Assembly (NCBI GenBank): GCA_038501625.1
Contig: JAZAYU010000003.1
Span: 5,780,796-5,844,795, forward strand
Direction: 5' to 3'
Length of the DNA: 64,000 nt
From: Corbicula japonica
Lineage: Eukaryota > Mollusca > Bivalvia > Venerida > Cyrenidae
Shown: positions 1 through 12,900 of the stretch, one piece after another
Numbering within the stretch: position 1 is the stretch's first letter
Layout of the letters: every line of letters starts with the position of its first letter
The notes under the pieces: generated by a model
Seen by the model: the letters and a program-made list of their open reading frames with translations, nothing else
Told to the model about the DNA's origin: nothing
Databases searched by the model: none
Translations under genes and position numbers: made by a program

Positions 1-312
1 ATTTAAGTATATATTTTAAGGACTACATCACACGCTTCAAAATTAAATGTTTCAGTAGTAACTTCAAAAACTTCACACTTTTCACAAGAAAATAGGGATC
101 AAATCAAAGGCCTAGAAGTTTGAGATACATCAATTTCACAAAATGCAAACAATTAACACAGTATATTCTCTAAATGCGATACATGCCTTTTTAATTCAGT
201 TATTGTTTTTCTAGTTAAATTGATAGTAATTTAAAACAAACTAAAAGATAAACGATAAAAAGTGCTGCTTTTTGCTTCAACATTTCATAGTGTATGTTAT
301 TTTTAAGATAAT

Positions 313-426
313 TGCCCAAGGTTATAAAACTGAGATTGGAAACAAGTCTCAAATCTCAAGCATCTGAGCCAATCAGATGCTTCAGATTTGAGACTGGTTT
401 CCATGCTCAGTTTTATAACCTTCAAC
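313..426. repeat. Fold-back (hairpin) element, copy 1
   Basis: An imperfect inverted repeat that starts GCCCAAGGTTATAAAACTGA and closes with TCAGTTTTATAACCTTCAACC. The arms also share CAAATCTCAAGCATCTGA and its complement around a short centre. It belongs to the same family as the copies near 2744, 11649, 17100 and 55353. No coding capacity is seen. The family looks like a short non-autonomous fold-back or MITE element. Confidence 0.8.
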
Positions 427-2743
427 CAATGTAACCAATGTAAAACTTGAGCTTCACCTTTACAATCTTTCTTGTCAGGGCTTGAAGTTTATGCAAAACA
501 TAGAAAATACCTTAATGATAACGGTTTATTGGATCTTGCATCATTGTTTTCAAGAGTTAAAGTCCATAAGCACAATTTCTGTAAATTCAACTGGAGTCTA
601 TTCTCACATTAATTTTCATTGTTAACAAATCCAAGTCCGACAAGGCCATAAGATATCTTAAGGAAAGACTACATGCATCGAACACAGCAACTACTCGTGT
701 GACTTGAGTCTTATTATTTACAATGGTGTATTAAAGCCTTTTTCTCATAAATGCATACCGTTACTGATATTTACATATTTCGTCGACGATAACGCATTTC
801 TCCGATTATGATTCGTGGTAGGTATTTGGGACGATTATTTTATTATGCGTTTTATCGCAGCAACACTTTGAACAAGTAGACGCTCTGCCACATTGGAATT
901 CGAACGCTGATAATATGACAATAGAACTTGCTAAATATCTTCATTTATCTGTTCTTTGCGAAGTAATGTCTTCTGGTATAAATTATGGCTGCATCGACAA
1001 TTTTGAATGTGAAAGCTCTCATATTACCGTTATATTAAATCTGATATATTTCTGGATTATTCTGAACTCTATTCTAACAGCATGAAGTATGTCGTAAATT
1101 GTATCAAAACGATCAAACGTTACGAGCAGTCGCATTACACTTCAGTTTTATGTTGTCATATTTTCTCTTTTATCATATCCCCATACTCATTACTAACTGG
1201 TTAATCTGTTTTCGGAATGCAAGCAAATTTCATTTCATCCTGTTGATATCTCATAAAGCTTTTATAAATATAATCATACACTGCTCGAACTGTGCGAACC
1301 TTTTCCGTGTCTTCATTATCAGCATGGAATGCCCTTGAACCACGCAAAATATGCCCTCCGACAATGTTCTGATTTAATTTCTGACTTCATTTTTTTAATG
1401 TTTCATATGCACAATAACACTGCTGTATTTTATTTTATAAATTATGCAACGTTGAAGATGCTTGAAACTTTTCTTAAGATGGACTTTTATTATTTTAGCA
1501 AAGAAAATAAAAGTGAAACCTTATTACGCGTATTTAGCAAAATTTTTGGCGGCCATTCAATTTGTGCTTAGTAGTAATGTATGTTTGTGAAGATCTTATT
1601 AACAGATAAGAAGACAAAGTTTATATGCAGCCTGGTCAGAAGGTAGTTTTCTGACATTAAGAACTCATAGAACATGTTTAAAACAATTTGACCTTATCCA
1701 CGCTAAATGTTACATTTCTAATATTTTAGAAAAAATTTCTAAGGAACCAATTAGAGGGTAGAAATCTTACACATGTAGAAACCCATTTAGCAACACCAAA
1801 ACAATGAAAAAAGTACTTTAATAAAATAGAACATCTATTTAATAAAATAGAACATGTATTAGGATTTTCAAGAAATTCAAGAAAAATTTACTTCCGGGTC
1901 TACTTGCGGATTGACGGTAAAACATTAGCACTTAAAAGTTCTGACATTATTTTGACAGATGACCGCAAAATATTGTAAATAAGTGTTTATGTGATATCTG
2001 TATCATTTTTCTCGTATTTTAAACAGCCATTACAGAGTTTTTGTGCAAACGGTATTTTCTTTTTGTATGTGTCTGTTCATTATTCTAACATTATTTTGAC
2101 AAATTGGCACTTATGATTGTAGATTAACATATACTTATTTCATGTATTAGATGTTTTGGTATATTGTCCATGAATTTCAGAGTTCTCATGCAAATGGTTT
2201 TTCTTTTGTTTAGTATGTGCTTGGTAATGAGCACATGGATTAGACTTAACTGACCACTCAAACATTAGTACATCCTTAGATAAATACATTTCTTCACTAA
2301 AATCTAGGTGGCAATGTGTATTTTCCCAAAAATTCATTTTTGAAATTTTAATCAGTTATCGCCATTTGCAACGTTTGTGATACCTTAAGACTTGTTATAC
2401 TATTTTGACCAAAACTATATCATCTCTACAGTAATTACTAGCTCTTATGTGGATGGGCCATAATCTGTCTCGCATATCTATATCATTCACGTATTTTTGT
2501 TCTTGTTAAGATTTAAATTTGTGAAGTAATCTACAGAAGGAACCTCATGCTACGTTTTTATTTCAATAACATGTACTGACGCGATTTTGAAACTGTTCAT
2601 CGGAAACATACATGGTAAAATGTTAGAAAAGTACAAAAATGATGTCTTAAACACACAAGGACAATTGTACAAAAAATTTTTAAGATGTTTTGACAGGCAA
2701 GTATCAGATTAAGTGTATTATTATGTATATGTACAATGTATAC
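427..2743. other. Non-coding stretch
   Basis: AT-rich DNA with only short, unconvincing reading frames. A short tandem duplication of AATAAAATAGAACAT lies near 1820-1858. I see no exon, RNA gene or recognisable element. Confidence 0.5.
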
Positions 2744-2850
2744 TTGCCCTAGGTTATAAAACTGAGCATGGAAACCAGTCTCCATTTCTGCCAATCAGAT
2801 GCTTGAGATTTGAAACTGGTTCCCAATCACAGCTTTATTCCCTTCAGCCA
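2744..2850. repeat. Fold-back (hairpin) element, copy 2, degraded
   Basis: This starts TGCCCTAGGTTATAAAACTG and ends CTTTATTCCCTTCAGCC, with the inner motif CCAATCAGATGCTTGAGATT. It is recognisable as the family at 313 and 11649, but the left arm has lost its inner part, so the hairpin is shorter and less perfect. Confidence 0.75.
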
Positions 2851-4724
2851 CTATGCACAGTTTGAAAGTCGCGTCAGTACTTTGAACTGTTGTGATAACT
2901 CAATCAGCATCCAAATAGAGAAAAGAAGAAAATGAAGCGAAAGGATATGAAACTGAAAAATAATATATCAATTTTCAATCATCACCTTAAAACTGTCGAA
3001 CGTAACAAAAAAGTAACATATAAAAGAACCGGAGGGTTTACGCATTAGAATTCGTATAACTGCCTTGCCGCTGGCACCTCTAAATAAATTTGTCTGTGTA
3101 AAAGTCTTGCCTTGTCAAGAAATTAATCGCCGTATTATTACAAACTAATTACATGAATTTTTGCAACATTTCTTAGAATTTTAAGTTCATAAAGTTCGTT
3201 CATTATTTCACTATCAGAATGTTATCCAAATGTGGCACATAATATTATCAGTCTCTTACACTGCAGCATATCCTCGGGGATTCTCATCAGCTGATGACAA
3301 GACCATTTTAAGATAGTCGTTATTAACGAGTAAAAGAAGCAATCAGTTCAAACAATATTAGACCATGAGAAGTTCGCGAAATCGTCTGCTTCAAATTCAT
3401 ATCAAATTTTACTAGTCTAGATTTTTTTAATTAAGAAATAAGCCGTCTATGGTTATTGCAGAAATAATCCAAAGCCCAAAACAACAGAAATGTTTAACAG
3501 AACTCTTGCTGACTTGACTTTATTTTTACGTTTTATCAAACCGTAAGAAAAGTTGTTTTTACAAAAAAAAGCAACGAACAGTAACAGATTACGTTCCTTT
3601 CTTAAAAGTAAATATTTGCAAATCCGGCCGAAGAGACGTTTGTCAGAAGAATACTGGATTTTTTATTAGCAATATTGAATACAGTTGTTTCTGTCGCAAT
3701 TATTATCAAATACGGCCGTAATTAGCTTTATGTTATGTAATGTTATGTTATGTTATGTCAAAATTCTATTTCGTTATGTTTCGCTAATTGTTTTTTCGGT
3801 TGGGGCAAACCCGTTCATAGGGACCATGGAATGTTATAAATCCAAAAATACCGAAGGTAATGTGTTAAAAATTATATAAATAATTATTGCGAATTCATTT
3901 ACCAATAAAAATTCCTTTTATGTACCTGAAAACGCTTTTTTTTCCTTTGATTTTCCTTGAAATTTCTAATTTCAAAATTATTTGATGAAATAGTACTCTT
4001 TAATCATTTTCCTAGAAGTAATGGAAATAAGCAGCCGAACTTTTCATATAAAGGTAGAGAATGAAAGGCAGATCGAAATTCGAATTAATACTGATTAATT
4101 TCATTATTTACGCGATTTTATTGTGATCCCAAGATTTTTTTCAAGCCGGCTATTCTTAGTGTTTACAAAAGATTTTAACATTCCACAAACTACATTTACT
4201 TAAACAACTTACTTTATTTTCACGTTGCAGTTGTTGTATTTATTGATGGTATAAGATTGCTTGTACATTATGATAGTTGCTGTGATTAAGTTATAAATTT
4301 CCATTATTAATTACCTTAATAGAAATCATGAAATTAAAAAAAAAAGTCTAACCTCATTGTTACGTCATGGATAATAGGAGCTCTTAAACTCAAAGTTTCA
4401 CAGAGAATCTCTTGAAGTCAAAGATTTATTTATTAAAAAGCACACTCGCTTTGATCGGCACCAGCTCGAATTGGTTTCGAGTCTGTGCTTGATGTTAATT
4501 ATGAACTTTTGAAACTTCAAAATGTTTTACGCCGCATCACCCCGCAGGATTAGTAAGAAATCGCCATAACAAAACAAAGCAATGTAAACAGGGGGTTTTT
4601 ATTCTAGAGATTTCTAGAAATGAAATTTAAAAAAAACACCAGTAATAGTTATATCTCCTCATTTAAGATGTATTCGTTTAAAGCCAATTCTTTAAGCTCT
4701 CCATGATTTCCTTTGTTCTTGAAC
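2851..4724. other. Non-coding stretch with small repeats
   Basis: No gene is recognised. There is a short TTATG tandem run at about 3731-3757. A fragment at about 3795-3860 (GGGGCAAACCCGTTC, GGGACCATGGAATG, AAAATACCG) resembles part of the dispersed repeat at 41358 and 50101. Confidence 0.45.
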
Positions 4725-4726
4725 TA

Positions 4727-6151
4727 CACTGACACGATTTAAAAACGCAAAAGGCATTTTCATCAGCTATTCTGTTTCTGCAGCCTCGATCGGCACCATA
4801 TTTGGGGACATAAATGATACAATGTATACCCTTCACGCCCCACCAATTTTGTCGTGCCAAATGTAAACCTCTCGGGCATTTGAGCCGCCCTTCACAAAAT
4901 GCACGTGCGTCTCGTGCACTTAAACCACGCGGAAAATCAATGCGATTTTTTGTGTGTAAATTGGCACATTGATTTACTCTCTGAAAATCAAACACAAACT
5001 ACGGATATTTTTCGTTTGCAAAATGCCGAGGCTTACTTTTGCACAACGGAACCAAGCTTTGGGGCTTTTGGCCGGCGGGGCTACGCTAACAGAGGTAGCT
5101 AGACGGTTTAATGTCGCCGACTCGACGATTACAAGGTTAGTGACACGTGTAAGTGCTACTGGAACAACTGCAGACCGCCCACGCCCCGGACAGCCACGTG
5201 TAAGAAGTGTACGTCAAGACAATTATATACGGCAACGTCACTTACGCAACAGATTTGCGACGGCTCAGTCTACTGCAAATGCCATGGTTGGTAATCGTGG
5301 ACGGTCTATACATCGTGACACAGTGATAAATCGCCTGAGAGAACGTGGGATTCACTGTCGTCGTCCTGCGCGGTGCCAGGCTCTCACCCAACGTCATCGC
5401 CTTGAGAGACAACGTTGGGCTTTAAACAACCGCCGACGGCAGTGGGACAATGTCGTTTTCAGCGACGAGAACGCTTTGCAAACAATTGTGTACGTGAAGT
5501 GTACCCATACGGCGGTGGGGGCGTCATGGTCTCGGCAGCGATCAATACCAATTTTAAGTCTGACCTGGTTGTTTGTAACGGCAATTTGAATGCAAGACGG
5601 TATATCGACCAAATCCTTCGACCCCACGTCGTGTCCATCTTCCGTCAACGTCAGGGACTAACGTTTATGCATGACAATGCTCGTCCGCATACAGCAATAG
5701 TCACAAGACAGTTCTTACAGCAAAACAATGTCCCGGTGTTACAATGGCCGGCTCGTTCCCCTGATTGTTATCCAATTGAGCATATGTGGGACGAGCTCGG
5801 TCGTAGGTTACGTCAACGTCCTCAGGCCCCTTATACCGTCGACGAGTTGTCGCAGGCTCTCCTGGAGGAATGGAACAATATTCCAAGGCGCGTATACCGC
5901 AATTTGTGCACATCCATGACACGTAGAGTGCAGGCCGTGTTGAACAGTAACGGTGGTCATACGCGCTATTGACTCAACGTGCATTTAGGCACAATGAGAC
6001 GTCAGTCCAAGCAAAACTCAAGACTTAAAAGGTTATTTTCTTTTCTGTTATGTCTACACTAGTTAAGTACACAGTTATACATGGTTATACATCGGCTATG
6101 TGGAATATATCCTCTGTAAAAGTACTTTTGCGTTTTTAAATCGTGTCAGTT
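4727..6151 (+). mobile_element. Tc1/mariner (DD34E) DNA transposon, decayed
   Basis: The element is bounded by inverted repeats: ACTGACACGATTTAAAAACG at the left and its complement at 6131-6150, 26 bp matching in all. TA dinucleotides flank it at 4725-4726 and 6152-6153, the expected Tc1/mariner target duplication. It contains one transposase gene broken by an internal deletion. The length of about 1.4 kb is normal for the family. With a broken transposase this copy could move only if another copy supplied the enzyme. Confidence 0.93.
5023..5972 (+). pseudogene. Tc1-family transposase pseudogene
   Basis: This was a cut-and-paste transposase. The start is taken at MPRLTF (5023), after which an N-terminal helix-turn-helix (AEVARRF-like, TLTEVARRFNVADSTITRL) and a PRPGQPR linker follow. 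The catalytic domain shows FSDE, then HDNARPH, then PIEHMWDE, with exactly 34 residues between the second Asp and the Glu, which defines DD34E. The frame changes at about 5470: the first half reads through FSDEN and the second half resumes at RFANNC in another frame. The segment usual between these motifs (about 15-20 residues) is missing, so this is a deletion plus frameshift. The C-terminal half ends with a stop at 5970-5972. It cannot make a full enzyme. Confidence 0.92.
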
Positions 6152-6153
6152 TA

Positions 6154-6901
6154 TTTGTTGCTGCTTTTATTTGTTGTAGCATGTATTGTTTGAATTTATT
6201 ATGACTTGAAACATGCTCAATTACACATTTTGCAAACACTTTCATGTGCATTCGAGATAGTTTAATAAGATCTTATTATCTGGGTATGAGATAAGAATGC
6301 ATCGCTCTTGAGAATTCCGTTTGAAATCACTCCTGCTAAGTCTAGAGTGATTGTATCTTTTTTGAGGCAGTTCTCCCGTATCTTTACGTCAGATTTCATA
6401 ATATAAATAATTTTTCCACCTGCGTTTGGTCTGGGACTATATTTTTCATTGTGCTTTCAAGACTTCGTATACCAATATATGTTATTTGCTCTTTTACATG
6501 TTCGTTACTGATGAATAACAATAAACAAACACGAGGACGAAAATAAATCTTTGCTTTCTTCTCTTTCAGAACCTGACTACGTAAATAAATATTTGATGAA
6601 TACCAGATAAAAGGAAACACATTTTAAAAGTGTTTTAATGGGACAAAAATACGTCTATTAATACGTAGTAAAATATTTAAACAACGTTTTCGCCAAATAA
6701 ACGAAAGTAGCAAAGTTTGTGAGTGATGGATTATATCAATAAAGTCGGTTGGGTAACGGCTTAATGGAGATTGGAAATTGGACGTGACGGAGGCATTGCT
6801 GTAAATATTTTACTAAACAGTTTATGAGATCTTTGATTGTGGTTTGTTTCTTCTTCAAACTGGTGAATAACAATTGTGTGAAGATGGTTTAAATACGCAT
6901 A
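6154..6901. other. Non-coding stretch upstream of the Ig gene
   Basis: AT-rich sequence between the Tc1 element and the first coding exon of the two-Ig gene. The promoter and 5' UTR of that gene probably lie here, but I can point to no convincing core promoter motif. Confidence 0.4.
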
Positions 6902-6980
6902 ATGGAATGTGCCTGGACGACTTGTATGTTCATTGTATTCTTTATATGGAAAATGATTAACATCTGTACGGGAGGATTTG
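6902..6980 (+). other. Coding exon 1 of the two-Ig gene (signal peptide)
   Basis: The ATG at 6902 opens MECAWTTC followed by a strongly hydrophobic run and ends CTGGF. The donor GTAAGTATAG starts at 6981. The exon ends in phase 1, which matches the acceptor at 8788. This start was chosen because it alone gives a signal peptide in frame with the Ig exons. Confidence 0.8.
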
Positions 6981-9900
6981 GTAAGTATAGAATGTTTTTA
7001 TGTTTTGCATTTTTTTAAAAAGCAGTATAAAACTGAAAATAGAGGAATGTGAATTTTGTTGGGTAACTGTCCAAAACACAAAATCTCTCCACACGGCCAA
7101 CAAACAGGTCGATGCAATATCCTTTCAATATTAAAAAAAATATAAGTAACGTGCGCAACGGCATTCAAAGAGTTATACAATTAATAACAGCACTGATTGT
7201 ACGTTAGGGGAGGCATTTTTGCGGCCGCCACATGGCACAAACAAGCCTTCTGTCATTGTTAAAAAGATGAAAAGGAACTTTGAAAGCAACCGAGCACGGC
7301 AAATACCAAATATCAAAGTTTTACATTGATTAATGTAGTCTTATTGTTCTTTTCTCGATATACCCGGTAAATGATATTAAATTTTATGTTCATAGTTATT
7401 TACTATTGACATAGTTTTGTAATACTTTTTTTGGTTACAGTTGATAGATATGTATGATGTAATATGTTAAGTTGCTACAAGTATACATTATGTTAGCCAT
7501 AGCTCTGTTTCAAAAATAGTGTGTTATTTACATAAATGTTATAAACATTTTTGCTGTCTACAAGTATATTTACTTCGCCTCCGACGACTATGTTATTAAA
7601 GATTCGTTGGCAACAACTCTGTCGTCAGAGATTGTGTTGTGCACGTCCACGTTGCTACTTTCAACAGCTGCGTTGGCTAGAAAGTCTTTGTTTGCTAAAT
7701 GTCTGTTAGCATAGAATTCGCTGTTCCCAGCTAGGAGAAAATAAGTACTGTTGTTTAAAAATGTGTTATCAAATGTTTAAGAAATCTCCGTCTTTCCAAA
7801 ACTGTGTTTTCTGTATTTCTGAAAAAGAAAAAAAATTAATGTGGTCTCGGATTTTCGTTTTTACGTGTTCTGCTTTCTAAGATGAAAATTATTCCTGTCT
7901 CTTTTGTTTCTGTTCTGTTCATGTCTTTGGGGGTGTTTTCAATACAAATTTTCTGTTATTAGATTCACTGCTATTAACGCATAAATAATGACTCATTAAA
8001 TATTTAAAATCTTAAATGACTTCAAAACCGTTCCATTATGAATCAAGCAGTTTGATTTATGATATGCATGCATTCAGATGCATTAGTTGGCCCAGATGAG
8101 CTGATTGACAACTTGGTTGAAAATTTTAACACTGTGCGAGTGCTCTTTCGACATGTATTATTAATTAAAACCGATGGCTTCAATTCCGCTCGATACACAG
8201 CAGCAATAATGGTGTGATATGTTGAATACATACAAGAGCAACAAATAAAATAGAATCATGATCAGATGTTGTTCCAGACTTTTACATACAGTATGTGTTA
8301 TATTCTCATGTTGATGAATTCATATATATTCAGTTTATGTTCATATTCGCCATTTTAGACACTCGTACTTTACTGGAAACCACAACTACAAAACCTGTAC
8401 CTTCGCTAATGTTGAAATTTTAGTAGAGAATATATCGAACACATATTAGAAAAGGAAAAAAAAAACAGTTCTAAAGGAAATCAAGTAGTTAAATTACAAT
8501 TAATAGGTATAATTGTTTAATGAAGTAAAAACATTTATCGAAGGATTATACATTTTTATTTCAGACTACGTTAAAAACTACGTTATTATATATCAATAAA
8601 ACATAAATACGCATACGAGTACACATTTTTTATTTAAGACTATGTTAAAAACTACGTTATTATATATCAATAAAACATAAATATGTATACGAGTACACAT
8701 TTTTTATTTAAGACTACGTTAAAAACTACGTTATTATATATCAATAAAACATAAATACGTATACGAATACACATTTTTTTATTTCAGCTGAAAGTTTGTT
8801 TCCGAGTACTCCAGCCCCTGAATTTTATCCTGCACCTTACAACGTTAGTTTTCACGTCGGTGACAAGGCAGTCCTCAGCTGCAGTATCTATAATCTCGGG
8901 ACGAAAACGGTACGTAAAGTTAGTTATTATCCACATGTTTTGCTACTGTGATAACTCGTTTATTGCAATATGTAAGTATGTTACTTGTTATAAAATCTTT
9001 TGTAAAAATAATCATTCAAAGAATCATTTTTCTCTGTAGGACAAGGTTTTTTGCAGATGGACTATTGTTCTATAATATAATTCTGCTGCCTAAAATTTTA
9101 TTGCACAATGTTTACGTGTGTGTGTGTGTGACCCTCCACTAAATATATGATTACAACGGAAATTTAATATCGCTTTTGTTTTTATATTTACATGTTTAAA
9201 TTTGCACTTGGAAGTGTATCATATAGGTTAAATATAATGACACTTATAATCGGAAGTGCATAATCCTTAGTATTGCTAGGTCTAACGCTCGAATTGGTTA
9301 AGTCATACACTTAGTATTAACACTGTTAACCCTAGCTCTTAACATTGCAAACGAAAAACTGAATCTTTAGAACTTTCAGTTTATTTTATTCCGGACGTCG
9401 TGGTACAATATACGCGGTAACTCATGCTTACATGTACTACTGTAACTTCGGTGACTTTAAGTTAAGCTAAAGCTCTGTAGGTATAACTGCGTTAAATAAA
9501 TGCTTTAACATGTAAATAGTGTAAATAGTGATAACATTAGATGGTCAACGAGTGTTTCAAAAGTTTTTATTGTTAAACTGCGTAAAAGTTTTCAAAAATA
9601 GTGTGAGACTATAATGAAAGCGCTAATTTAAAATAATCGTTTGTCCCGGTTAGCTCAATTGGTTGCGTCGTCGGATTTGCAAGGCTAGGAGCTGTCGCCG
9701 TGACGGTGCTGGTTCGCTCCCAGATAGAGGCAATATGATTTTAAACGGAAGTTCTCAGACAATGATGAATATTTAAATGATGCATTTTAAGTCTTCAACA
9801 TACGAAAGGTCATACAACAGCAAAATGTCATTCAGTGTAAATGAATTTCATTTTCCTAGAATTGACCTAGACATATTCGAGCTGTTGTTAGAATGTCAAG

Positions 9901-12900
9901 GACATTGTGAAGAAGGTATTGCTATTTTTCTCTAATTTTCACTTATAAATGTTTTCGATATCGCTCAAATTTGTCAATATAGTGCTATACTTCATCTTTA
10001 TTTTTCTTTACGATGTTCATTTTGAAAAAAGTTTTCACAAACTTAGAAAAATTACATTTTCCTGTTTAAAGTTAGTTTTTCTTACGGAAAGCGGACCGTC
10101 TTATGAAAACTGTTTCCCAGCACTTTTATAAAGATGTGCTTATCTTCTGAGAGAATACTTCTTATTATTTAACAAATGCGTTTACCGCTTTTGCTTATTT
10201 TCGGCAAGATATGCTTAAACGTTGATGGTATCGCATTAAATCGAAAACGATGCAAATATAATTGAAATTTGTCTTATCAACGAAAACGCGTTTAAAATTT
10301 GAATCTTGAAATAATCTAACTAAAATCTTCTAAACTTTCTCGCATTCCAGGAAAAAATATCTGCCATATGCCTTTTATTTATGGACACCAACATCGTCTT
10401 CAACTTATCAAATAAATTCATTTAGCATGTTTCTATAACAATTTGATTTTAGAGATATTTGAAAATGGACGAAAAATCACAGACTCTTAAATTGAGTTAT
10501 TGTAAAGAGCTTTTATTAAAGCCACAATAAACTTGCCAAAACGTTTTTTTTCATTGTGAAAATTAATTAACCACGTTGACCCTTTTCAAAAGAAAGTATA
10601 AATGACCAACTATTTATGTCCTCAAATAATCCCCAATCATTGAGACCCGGTCCGAATAGTATTTTTGTAGCACACAAAATTACTAATCAATGTTTACAAT
10701 CACTCGGCGAAAAGTTATCGGGTTTTTTCCGTAAGTGGACCGTAAGAACGCAGTGAGGTCATTCTGTATAATTAGCGACCTTCGCCTGCCGAGAGTTGCC
10801 GAGAATCAGCTCGGAAAGATTCGCTGTTTGTTTTGTAAACAAAATAAATGATCCGAAAAACGCCCAAAACATGCTGTAAATCAATACGATAATACCCTTT
10901 TCTTATTGTAAGGTTTATTTTTTGTGTTATTATTCATACAGGTGAAATCTAAAATGTTTTGGTTAATACAAAATATGCTGTTTGGCAAGTTTATTGTGGC
11001 TTTAAGCGCTATCACACTTAATATAGCACCGCTTGTTCGAATCTCATGATCATGATAAACACATCGACATAACAATGTCAAGGTCAGAAGGTTAGATATT
11101 TGGTTACAAAAGAAAACAAATGCTTAAATTTACAAAACAATAATAATTTTTACAGCACAGTCGTACTAATTCTGCTAAACTCTATCAGTAAAAATCAGAA
11201 TGTTAACAACTACTCTTAAGTTTGTGTTGCACATCTTAAAGCTTGTTTTTGTCTGGTGCTCAAAACACTTTTCTTTTACTAAAACGAAACTTATTTAAGC
11301 ATACTTCAGAAAAGTAATGTTAATACGTCATTTTGTAATTTAAGGTGCATTATTAAATATCAGCGATGTGTATAAGAATCGTATGCGTGCAGGATATAAA
11401 TAAAGAATAATTGCATCCCAAGGGACAAGTTACTCCCGCATATGGTACCAAGGCTCTGCCTAAGTACCATCTCAACAGACGTCCTGAAGAATAAGCGTTT
11501 TCCTTTTCAACCTCCAGGATGTGTATATATCAGTTTCAGTCTTGAATATCAGTTTCTTTTACACCTGCCATCGTGTTCTTGCTGATTTCACACCAGGTGC
11601 TCTAGTCTCGGCAAGTTCATCGAGTACCTACGATTTTCGTCGAATCTGTGCCCAAGGTTATAAAGCTGAGCATGGAAACCAGTCTCAAATCTCAAGCATC
11701 TGATTGGCTGAAATGGCGACCAGTCGCCATTTCAGCCAATCAGATGCTTGAGATTTGAGACTGGTTTCCAAACTCAGCTTTATAACCTTCAGCCCTGATC
11801 AAAACATGTACCACAGGTCTTTGACTTGGAAAGCAAGAAAACATTCCCTAGCTTCTTTTATTTCAATGTAGTGGCTAAATTTTGGCGTTTTTAAATCTAC
11901 GATAAAATTTTAAGATAAACGATGACAGTATTTTGGGACAAGAGCAAATCAGATTACAGCACTCCTGGTAGTCGATCAACAACAGATGTTTCAAATACCG
12001 CAAAGATATTAATGCGGTATTATTTTCAGAGACCTGTTTGAAATCGAACATAATTAGGACTCTGGGGAGAAACAAGAACTCTCTGATCAAGAATTTATCT
12101 CATAATAGCACATCTATCAGAAATAGCACTCGATTTTGTATTTAAACAATTTTGCTTGTAAAAACTTTCCGTCAGAAGAAAGTTTCATTGAATAGATCGA
12201 TGATAAGGCACATTATGCTTAAAAGCGTTATAATTTCGAAATAATCCATGTTGAAAATGCTTGTTGTTATGGGTTTATAATATTGCGATATTAAATTCAA
12301 TCTTTATCGTTCATTAATCCGTCAGTCGCTGGGATGTTTATAACAAGTTTAACAGACAGTATCCCACACTAAAATAACATATATCACGTTTGCTTTAGAC
12401 ATTCAATTGCTAACTAAACTGGCGCAGGGAAACTATAGTGTGTATTCTGAAAATAATCCGTATTTGTTTGCTCCTTTTAAAATTGATACAAAGAGATCAT
12501 CGACAGTCATCGAACATCGAAGTTTTGTTGAGTATGTTGAACAGTAAATTATCTAGATCAGCCGACACATCTACCTTCTTTAGATCTACACTGTCCACTT
12601 TCAGATTCATTAGGTAATGTTTATCAAAGGACCACCGATGTAGATCCAGATCAGAGTGCACAGATGTGCCAGCTGTTCTGAATCTAAACTGGTTACATAT
12701 AGAAAAAGGTATATAAGAGCAACTCAACATTTCCCCCAACACATTACAAATACTGTTCCAACGCAGACAAAGGTATATGGTTATAATGGAACCTCCATTG
12801 TGTCATAGTCATTTAACGTTTCAACAAGTTTTCAGTCGTTATTTCATTACGAAACAAAAAAATGAAAATAGTAATTGAAAATAGGTAGTTAGTACTTTCC

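Noticed and set aside
9642..9745. Possible tRNA gene
   Set aside because: A and B boxes are present, but the arms do not pair, and near-identical copies occur in tandem at 48.2 kb; a SINE is the better reading.
12497..12742. Minus-strand frame of 81 codons in intron 2 of the Ig gene
   Set aside because: No recognisable domain, no partner exons, and of a length expected by chance.
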